This document shows, piece after piece, positions 10,011-16,765 of a DNA stretch of 16,765 nucleotides. The stretch is from assembly GCA_905182985.1 (NCBI GenBank), contig CAJJDN010000128.1, positions 326,291-343,055 of the forward strand, written 5' to 3'. How positions within the stretch are numbered: the stretch's first letter is position 1; every line of letters begins with the position of its first letter. The stretch is from Paramecium sonneborni (taxonomy: Eukaryota; Ciliophora; Oligohymenophorea; Peniculida; Parameciidae). The position numbers and the translations under genes are program-made. A model generated the notes under the pieces. It was not told the origin of the DNA and did no database searches. It saw nothing but the letters and a program-made list of their open reading frames with translations.

Positions 10011-13000
10011 TCAATTAGCCTTTAATTTGGCTTTGTTAATCTTTTAATTAATAGAAGTGATTTTTTTAACAAGAATTGGTTTGATGAACATAATTAGTAC
10101 AGCTCTCCAAACTATACTACCAAATCCAATAGCAATACAAATAAGCCTTTTTATATTAAAATTTTAAATTACCATTATTAAAGAGTTAAACCATTAAATG
10201 TTTATATTAATTTTCCTCCATATTCCACAATGATATATTGAAGCATTCCAATAATCATTATTGAAATGTAAATCATCCAAGAACCACAAAATCCTTTAAA
10301 GATATTGATCTCTAATTGAACCATACGAGAATTTATCAAATTAAACAATGTTGTAATTACAAAAATGTTGAATACCATTAAAGACTAGATATAGATTAAA
10401 ATAAATATACTTAATCTACAAATAAGATGCATACAGCTATGATATAGACAGATAATATAATAATGTGGATATAAAGAAGAATATCTATTAAAAACCCTTT
10501 TTTATTAAGAGGCTTTTAGTATTTAGTAGTTGGTTTACAATTAGACAAAGCAAATGAAGAAATTAAATCAGTTATAAATTTAATCCAAACAAATTATAGT
10601 GGAGTTATTATAATAGTATCACTAATAGTTAATGAAACGATTAAAATAATAATTAATGATAAATGAGTGGTAATTTAATATTGAATTAGTCTTTTAATAG
10701 AATCCAATAGATTTCTAGCTAAAATGATCCCTAGATAAATATAATGAAGACTATTATCCAACAAAAAAATCCCTGAATTCTCTTTAACTAATTCTGCTTC
10801 TGAACTTCCTATACAATAACTTACATCAGCCTATTTTAGACTATCAACTAATTTATAAAATTAAATTAATATTTACTATTATGTAATGAATGACCAGTTA
10901 CTCCTACAACATGTCCTAGTTATTGTAATTCTTTAACCATCTAGTAATGTACTTCGGGAGGTGCTCTACTAATAGCACAAATATCTTCTAATTCTTTAAT
11001 AAAATTTTCTGTTTTATTTTTTAATTATTCTGTAAAATAATTTCCTTCTGTAATTTTTGAGTCTTAAGACATAATCCCAGTCTTTTCAGCTATGTTCTTT
11101 ATAAACTTTTCATTATCACCTCCAATCAAAATAACTTTCACTCCTGCTTATTAAATTTCTTCAACAACCTTTTTCCCTTCACTTTTCAATTTAGATGAGA
11201 TTAAAAAAAAACCTAATAATGTCAAATTTTCTGTTTCATATTTAAAATTGTTCTTCTTCATCTATTCTTCAATATTTTCATTTTTTAAATCTATATCTCT
11301 AAATGCTATTGCTATAATTACACCAGCATTTTAACTTAATTACTTTAAATTATATTCTATCTTATTCTTTACAAAATCATTCATAGGAATTATCCCATCT
11401 TTTAAACTATAAAAACTATTTGATGATTTCAATATTACATCATTTGCTCCCTTCAGACAAATTCTGCTATTTTGAATAATGCATCCCTAATTAAATAAAT
11501 CTAAATTCTTACTCTTATCCTTCTAGCACTTGTATAAGGGATTAAATGAGTCACTTTACTTTTTCTCTCTTTTACTTCAATTTGTAATTCTTAGGATAGC
11601 TAATAAAATGCTTCTTCTGTTATAGAATTTATTGAATCTTTTTCTGGATTGTTATTTATAAAACAGCAATCAATTAAGGCTTATTTAAATTCTTATGGAA
11701 ATTGGTCTAATGTCGATTAAGTTAATTGTCCATCAGTATCATTTAGAAAACTATCAACAACCATTTTATTTTCATCTAGAGATGATGTACCAATAATTAA
11801 CTTGATTATTAAAAAATGAAAAATACTTTATTCATGAATGGCAAATTTTCTAATGTTTATAACATTCTAACTAAATTTTTTGAATTTAACATCTTCTTTA
11901 AAGTTTAAGCTTATTGAATTTTATAATGATTTATCAATGCTTTTGATGAATTCCATGATAATAAAACTATAATAAAGTTCAAAATATTCGATAATGTACA
12001 ATATCCATTTAAAATTGAGTTTTAATATTGAACCATATATCTGATCAGTACCATAATGATTACAATTAGAGAACCTAAAAACCCTATTATTTCCATTTTA
12101 GATGAAATATTTTCTACTGATTTATAGATAACTGGTTCTCCCTCTTCAAATTTTCCCAATAAACTTTATAATTTAAAACCATGAACATTTTCACCAACTG
12201 CCAAAACCAATAATTTGCCCTAACCTTTCAATACTTCGCTTTCTGAATAGACAAAATGACTACTACTCAAAGAAGTTGGCTCAATCTCTTGATTTCCCTC
12301 TTCTATTGTAAATTTAGGAACACCCAAAATCTCTCCTGTTAAAAAGCCTTCCTAAATAAATAATAATTAAATATATATATACATAAATACATAATTTAGA
12401 TTATTCCACGATTAAACCGTCAACATACACTTTATCATACTACTTTAAAATCACAACATCTCCAACTACTAAATCCCTAGCTATTATAGTCTACTCATTT
12501 CCATTCCTCAAAACTACGACTTATTTTTATTATTCATCTTGAATATATGAATTTTTTTTGTTACTATCATTGATTTTTATCTTGGTTAGGTTGTTATAAA
12601 TTTACTTGAATTGCTGATAATATTATCGGATTCAAAGAAATTATTACAAATATAATAACCCTTTCTATCCATTCATTTGTAAAAACTCCTTCGGTTGATA
12701 GGTAGGTTAAAATAAATGCCATTAGAGACATACATTAAAAAAATATTGTTTTTGGTCTCTGCTATATTATATTCATTATTTACAATTATTAGACTCCAAA
12801 TCTTACTCATTGAATTAAGAGGTATGAATCTCTCCTTCTCGTTGATTCCAAATACTTATTATCTTATACTTATCTCATTATCTCCCAATCCTTGATTTAT
12901 ATTAGATTTTAGAGATTCTACAAACTGCTTTGTTGATTTTAACTCATCCATACAATTTTCATCCTCTTTATTTAAAGCAGAAGTTAATATTTGTTGCAAT

Positions 13001-13023
13001 TATCTTTTGGATACTTTAAACAT
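10011..13023 (-). CDS. Catalytically dead P2B (plasma-membrane Ca2+) P-type ATPase homologue, 933 aa, nine exons
   Basis: The gene runs from ATG 13023 to TGA 10013-10011. Removing eight small introns leaves 2802 nt, exactly 934 codons. The fold is clear: VFGIN near 57-61; M1 about 86-103 and M2 about 112-130; A-domain LVVGDVVILKQYDKVYVDG and LTGEI at 202-206; M4 region; NLVRMLQTLEN before the P-domain; N-domain KGAND at 481-485; P-domain VKVILIGGDNE and QADVSYCIG; M5-M10, with PLQFVWIKFITDL as M6. The catalytic residues are replaced. PEGLP before M4 is SWNSS (330-334). The DKTGTLT phosphorylation loop is IGTSSLD (376-382), without the acceptor Asp. TGDGTND is TGHSLHN (666-672), losing both Mg2+-binding Asp. 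DP in the DPxR motif is SS, and SPxDK is PPEVH. The M6 Asn is Lys762. TGE and KGA remain. Active PMCAs pump Ca2+ with calmodulin control; this copy cannot form the phospho-Asp, and it lacks a long C-terminal calmodulin tail. The intact nine-exon frame implies a maintained pseudoenzyme, perhaps regulatory (inferred). Confidence 0.9.
10147..10172 (-). other. Intron 8 of the ATPase-like gene, 26 nt
   Basis: Starts GTAATTTAAA and ends TAAAAAG. It joins LTLQQW to LICIAIGFGSIVWRA, matching the last two membrane helices of the family. The acceptor is AAG. Confidence 0.85.
10385..10410 (-). other. Intron 7 of the ATPase-like gene, 26 nt
   Basis: Starts GTATATTTAT and ends TATCTAG. It joins CILFVDQ to SLMVFNIFVITTLFNLINSR, the conserved M8 neighbourhood of PMCAs. 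The unspliced frame ends in TGA. Confidence 0.9.
10848..10876 (-). other. Intron 6 of the ATPase-like gene, 29 nt
   Basis: Starts GTAAATATTA and ends AAATTAG, phase 1. It joins GHSLHN to IDSLKQADVSYCIG, directly after the altered GDGTND motif. Confidence 0.88.
11487..11512 (-). other. Intron 5 of the ATPase-like gene, 26 nt
   Basis: Starts GTAAGAATTT and ends TAATTAG. Its removal joins YTSARRIR to GCIIQNSRICLKGAND, recovering the N-domain KGA motif. Without splicing, a TGA follows within 25 codons. Confidence 0.88.
11801..11826 (-). other. Intron 4 of the ATPase-like gene, 26 nt
   Basis: Starts GTATTTTTCA and ends AATCAAG. Its removal joins PFMNK to LIIGTSSLDENKM. It sits exactly at the phosphorylation loop, so its boundaries decide how the missing DKTG motif reads. 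No other splice choice seen here yields DKTG. Confidence 0.75.
12352..12382 (-). other. Intron 3 of the ATPase-like gene, 31 nt
   Basis: Starts GTATATATAT and ends TATTTAG. Its removal gives EQSKLCIYEGFLTGEI, which aligns gap-free with the usual DESSLTGES region. A GTA eight bases upstream would instead create a TGA at the junction. Confidence 0.85.
12581..12605 (-). other. Intron 2 of the ATPase-like gene, 25 nt
   Basis: Starts GTAAATTTAT and ends ACCAAG. Its removal joins the end of M2 (ILSAIQ) to IKINDSNKKN and avoids a TGA. The 3' end is AAG rather than TAG. Confidence 0.8.
12762..12783 (-). other. Intron 1 of the ATPase-like gene, 22 nt
   Basis: Starts GTAAATAATG and ends ATATAG. Its removal joins KIWSLII to QRPKTIFFQ and restores the M1 frame, which otherwise reaches a TGA. 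Confidence 0.85.
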
Positions 13024-13612
13024 AATTAAAATATATTTAGTTATGAATAAACAAAATTTCCGCTTAAATTTTAATTTTTTTTTCTTAGATGAGATTAGAT
13101 ATTATTTTAATACTTAGTATTTCAATATTTAATTTAACTATACTTAACATTTGATGGAAACTTTAAAAATTACATTATTATAAATAACTATTAAGTTTTT
13201 TATTTCATATTTTTTAGGACCTATTTTTAATATAAAAAATGTTATGTTTTAAAAATATTTAATATTTAATTAAGGAAACAATGTTTTTTTGAATTAAAAG
13301 CATTCTGAAAATCCATTGAATTTATTTTAATAAGACATTTATGAATAAAAATGGTTTAATCTTTACTTTTTGCTTATTGGAATTTGATTAATAATATGCT
13401 AAACTATTTCCATTAAAATTATTGCATTTACTCAAATAATTGCAAAAATCAATAAGAGTTGCATAAAAAAGGGAATAACATTATAAAATTAATTAACTAT
13501 TTAAATAAGATTGAATTTAATCAAAGAAATTTTATAAAATTATAACAAGAAATCGAAGGGCTGATTTTGATCTTAAGAGATACAAAAATGAAATAGTAAT
13601 CTTATGAATAAA
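13024..13612. other. AT-rich spacer between divergent genes
   Basis: This lies 5' of the minus-strand ATPase-like gene and 5' of the plus-strand degenerate gene. It is A/T-rich, with no supported gene and no recognisable promoter element. Near 13510-13612 one plus frame is weakly protein-like (LQQEIEGLILILRDTKMK), so the degenerate gene may begin somewhat earlier than its annotated start. Confidence 0.4.
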
Positions 13613-16362
13613 GTAATTGAAAGGAAAAGCAAAATTTTGGTTAGATAAGTATTCTAATTATATTAATAAGAAGTGTCTTCTCCTGATATTTAAAACTTTA
13701 TGAAACATGCCAAAATCCTATAAAAAAATTAGTAATAATTTAAGCCAAAATAGAAATTATGAATGATGAAAATAAAATGATAAAAGTTTTAACTCCAATA
13801 GGCAAGAAATCTTTCTATTCGTCATTGGTTTATTTGAAATCATAGCATGGCCAGAATAAGTTGCTCAATCGAAAATTTTTTGAAGGAGCAAATGTGATTA
13901 AGAAAAATTGAATGATTATATCAAGCACCGACTAAAGTTGTGCTAATTCAAAACTGAAGAATTTTCAATACAGATCTCCATGCATCAACTTTGAATTTTG
14001 ATCATTCATTATCCAATTGAAGGCTTTTTAGAAATAATTTTCTCATCATTCACACTAAAATTCTAAATCTGTCTAAATCTTTTTTATTTATTTTTTATAA
14101 AAAATATATATTTTAAAACTGAATAAAAACTTTGATTACCCTCTAAAATATGTTGGAGAAATTCATGTCATTTGGACCTTCCAATTCCAATAGTTTTGGG
14201 TAAATAGGCTTCAATTGCATTACAGAAAATTTTTCTAAATCTTGATTTTAGTGTTCTCCTCAAACTTATCTAAAAGCTGTTTATGTGATTTCTTAAAAGA
14301 TTGGATCGAAAATTGAAACTGTTGAAACAATTAGAAATTAACCACTGAATGATAAATTTATAAATATTTTGTTTTAATATATCGTTACAATAACATTCTA
14401 AATAACTAAAATACTATATTATAAATCATCTTTTAAATTAAAGTATTTATCTTTCAAATCTTAATCTGTTTTGTATCCTATATTTTTTATACAAATTTTC
14501 AGAATTAAACAGAAAAATTAAGAATCACCAAAAAATACCATAACCCAATATTAATGAAATGATGTAATTGGAAGAAAAAAAGGGTATTTATAATAACCTA
14601 ATAGAAATGATTACAATTGCAAATAAATAACTGCCTCCAACTAAAATTGTTAAATTTAAAATACCAAAAATGGGATGAAGAATCGATTAAATCTAACAAA
14701 ATTAATTAATAAAGATAAAAAGGAATATCATTAAATAATAAAACATACTAGTGGAATTGGAAGATAAAAAGCTGGAATGATAGTTAATATATGAAATACT
14801 GAATCTAATGAATTTATTCCTAATTATAAACAAATAAACTCTGAATGTATTGACTAACTATGCTTAATATCTTAGAAATTAAATAAAAATAAAAATAGAG
14901 GATGGGTATATAAAAATTAAATTGAATTAAATGATATTGGTAGAGAAGGATATGAAGGATTAGACATACCAAATCTATCAGTAACATCTAAGGTAAAACC
15001 ACATTCTAATATTATGAAAAAAATTGTTAAAACAAATAGTTGGAGAATTAAATTTCTATCAAAACTTCTCCCTAGACATATATATAAATTATGGTAACTT
15101 TATTTTAAACCTTATTTTGATTAGATATCCTCAGCATTATGGTTATAAGAATTATGGCGTGTATGCATAGATGTTTAAAAAATGAATATGTGGAAAAAAT
15201 TTTTGAGAAATAAGCTGCTAAAAGAGGAGAAAAAATTTAATAGATGGGCTGAATAAGCAAAAAGAGATGAATTAAAATTTTAACTAAGAAATCATTTAAA
15301 TCAATAAATCATTAATTTTTAAAATCTTCCAACCACAAGTGAAATTGAAAACAAAAAATAAAATTTTTTTTTAAATGAAAAGATCTAAAAAATGCAAGAT
15401 GGTAAGTTTTAGCAAATAGATATAATTTTAGAAATCTTTGCGATGAAATTCCATAATGGAATTCCGAAATAATAAGAAAAATACCAAATTCTGGTTTCAT
15501 TGACTTATTTAAATACGATTCAATGTTATGTAAGGAATGTAATCTTCCTTTAAATTTAAAACATTTAGATTCATATTTTTAAACAAATTTTGAATATTAA
15601 GGAAGAAAAATATATATTCACATTATTGATGATACTAGAAAATTTGATAAAGGTTACTAAAAATATTGTAATGATCTGACTAAAGATAACTCTAAACTAT
15701 TAAATAATTTTGCATAATAAATTTGCAAAAAGAGAACTTTTGTTAAAAAATAAACAAAATGAAATTGAAAGTTGATTTTGATTTATCCCAATTATTATTA
15801 TTATGATGAATTAATTTTGAGTTTCTAAAATGATTTCAACTTAATTTTGAAAATATGAGCAACATAGGAGAATATTTTTTAAATAATTCTAATTTTGCTA
15901 AACAATAAGGTTTAATTTGAAATGTAATTGTTAATGTTAAAGATCAAAGAGACAAGCAGAATTTAAAAATTGAACCAATAATGGCAGATTTTTTTGATTT
16001 CTTAAAAGTACAAACTTTTTACCATGGCTAACTTGAATTTTTTAGGAATAGTACACTTAGATAATATTTATGATAGATCTAGAAAAAATTGCTAAAAACA
16101 ATCCCTAACTTCTATAATTGGAAAATACCAAGGGGATTGTATGGAAGCCAAATATTTAGAATTCTATTTTGTTTTATAATAATCCTATTAATTTTTAATT
16201 AGTTTATCTTTGTCTTTTTAAGGTTTTCCTTTTTATTTGAATAAGTCCTTTTCTCTAATATAGGATTAAACTTACACAATGGCTCTGATTTTCTTCGATG
16301 AAATATATTCTCTTATTAAAAGATCTGAATTACTAAAAGCGAGAATAACAAATCAGATATGA
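13613..16362 (+). pseudogene. Large degenerate plus-strand gene, family not recognised
   Basis: A chain of protein-like segments in changing plus frames, read with TAA/TAG as Gln. 13613-13762: IQNFMKHAKIL region. 13779-13883: contains FLFVIGLFEIIAWPEQ. 14150-14557: MLEKFMSFGPSNSNSF…, with an in-frame TGA at 14243 after FSKS and an immediate coherent continuation (FQCSPQTYLKAVYVISQKIG). 14795 onward: TGA-free for 294 codons, convincing to about 15380 (ELNDIGREGYEGLDIPNLSV; NSWRIKFLSKLLPRHIYKLW; KRDELKFQLRNHLNQ). 15379-15762: shifted frame, 127 codons (RNLCDEIPQWNSEIIRKIPN; MLCKECNLPLNLKHL; GRKIYIHIIDDTRKFDKGYQ). 15855-16073: NIGEYFLNNSNFAKQQGLI, TGA at 15918, NVIVNVKDQRDKQNLKIEP. 16024-16362: a further 112-codon ORF. 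The Cys pair CKEC might bind metal, but I recognise no family. A T9 run at 15365-15373 lies at one frame change, suggesting an indel. Some breaks could be introns, but the in-frame TGA codons are not removed by any intron I can see. Confidence 0.6.
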
Positions 16363-16572
16363 ATATCGAAATCTATATATTTATAAGGTCAAAGCTGAAT
16401 ATTTATTCTCTTTCTCAGTCTTATTTAAATTATATTACAATTTATATTATTAAATGTCATCTATAATTTCAGAAAATAATTTCTGCTTAGGTTTTTATAT
16501 TTAATAAATAATTACTGGTAAAATTATACTATGATCAAATCATGTTTAATATTTAATGAAAAATCAGATCAA

Positions 16573-16579
16573 TATAAAA
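16573..16579 (+). promoter_or_regulatory. TATA-like box upstream of the candidate ncRNA
   Basis: TATAAAA lies about 25-35 bp before the proposed 5' end of the GC-rich RNA, the spacing used by TATA-containing Pol III snRNA promoters. In such A/T-rich DNA the motif alone is weak; its position is the only support. Confidence 0.3.
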
Positions 16580-16603
16580 TCACTCCCTTGTGTATTTTCT
16601 CTC

Positions 16604-16694
16604 TTGTTTTAGCATCTTCTCGGCCAAGGCTGTTATATGTGTCTTGACGTCAACTGTACATCCTTGGCCTTGTTCGTTATCTCAGCTTTTTTTT
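16604..16694 (+). ncRNA. Candidate small Pol III-type RNA gene with strong hairpin
   Basis: Bases 16614-16686 are about 47% G+C, far above the surrounding A/T-rich DNA. GC islands of this kind in AT-rich protist genomes are often structured RNA genes. GGCCAAGG (16622-16629) can pair with CCTTGGCC (16662-16669). Inside the loop, ATGT can pair with ACAT, and the perfect palindrome TTGACGTCAA lies at 16644-16653. Eight T residues follow at 16687-16694, a Pol III-like terminator on the plus strand. TATAAAA at 16573-16579 lies about 30 bp upstream of the proposed start, as in U6-type promoters. The 5' end resembles the first bases of U2 snRNA (CTTCTCGGCC), but the U2 branch-site pairing sequence is absent. 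It is not tRNA, 5S, U6 or telomerase RNA as I know them. The ends are approximate. Confidence 0.5.
16687..16694 (+). terminator. T8 run, Pol III-type terminator
   Basis: An uninterrupted run of eight T follows the GC-rich stem region directly (…CTCAGC then T8). That is the sequence signal at which RNA polymerase III stops. Confidence 0.45.
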
Positions 16695-16765
16695 GTTATT
16701 GATTAGTACTAATAAAATTTACAAAAACTTAGCTTTTACTTCATCTCTACATAGATCATCATATT
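16695..16765. other. AT-rich flank at the window end
   Basis: Short A/T-rich sequence after the T8 run. No gene and no telomeric repeat is seen. Confidence 0.4.

Noticed and set aside
10011..13023. Ordinary active Ca2+-ATPase
   Set aside because: The phosphorylatable Asp, both GDGxND Asp, PEGLP and DPxR are all absent in the spliced frame.
10011..13023. Plain pseudogene of a Ca2+-ATPase
   Set aside because: All eight introns splice to one continuous 934-codon frame, with conserved membrane helices and no TGA. This is unlike the two broken genes nearby.
13208..13864. 219-codon TGA-free minus-strand run
   Set aside because: Phe/Leu/Ile-rich with no start or domain. It overlaps better plus-strand segments, and long TGA-free runs are expected by chance in DNA this A/T-rich with one stop codon.
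15312..15500. Minus-strand 62-codon ORF
   Set aside because: Opposite the convincing plus-strand segments of the degenerate gene; no independent support.
16614..16694. tRNA, U6, 5S or telomerase RNA gene
   Set aside because: No cloverleaf, acceptor stem or T-loop motif, no U6 ACAGAG box, no 5S internal control sequence and no C4A2-type telomere template.
1..16765. Telomere, CRISPR array, rRNA, transposon or viral genes
   Set aside because: No G-rich telomeric repeats, no regularly spaced repeats, no rRNA-like GC blocks, and no transposase, reverse transcriptase or capsid motif seen on either strand.

Overview
The window is AT-rich nuclear DNA from a ciliate, most likely Paramecium or a close relative. 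Three observations support this. (1) Long coherent proteins appear only when TAA and TAG are read as Gln and TGA is the sole stop; all Trp codons in the intact genes are TGG. (2) The genes are cut by tiny AT-rich GT..AG introns of 22-31 nt (one candidate of 35), the size class typical of Paramecium. (3) Gene 1 has the layout of a ciliate membrane-protein family. Standard-code ORF calls are useless here and badly under-report the content.

Layout: 1-872, AT-rich spacer with one weak coding-like remnant. 873-2342 (+), intact 489-aa two-span membrane protein. 2343-3183, convergent spacer with weak remnants. 3184-7430 (-), about 1403-aa protein ending in a PARP-like ADP-ribosyltransferase domain with an intact H-Y-E triad. 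7431-8124, spacer. 8125-9709 (-), degenerate gene of unknown family. 10011-13023 (-), nine-exon, 933-aa plasma-membrane-type (P2B) Ca2+-ATPase homologue whose catalytic motifs are nearly all replaced, although the spliced frame is intact. 13024-13612, spacer. 13613-16362 (+), large degenerate gene of unknown family with frame changes and in-frame TGA. About 16604-16694 (+), GC-rich hairpin followed by T8, probably a small Pol III-type RNA gene.

The ART gene, the degenerate gene and the ATPase lie in tandem on the minus strand, but nothing shows that they act together; ciliate genes are generally transcribed singly. The most striking content is the pseudo-P-type ATPase: an Asp-less phosphorylation loop, no PEGLP, and GDGTND changed to GHSLHN, yet 8 introns whose removal restores one frame of exactly 934 codons. 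That is hard to reconcile with neutral decay and suggests a pseudoenzyme with a non-pumping role. The mix of intact genes and decayed copies fits gene loss after duplication, or a subtelomeric or germline location; the sequence alone does not decide.
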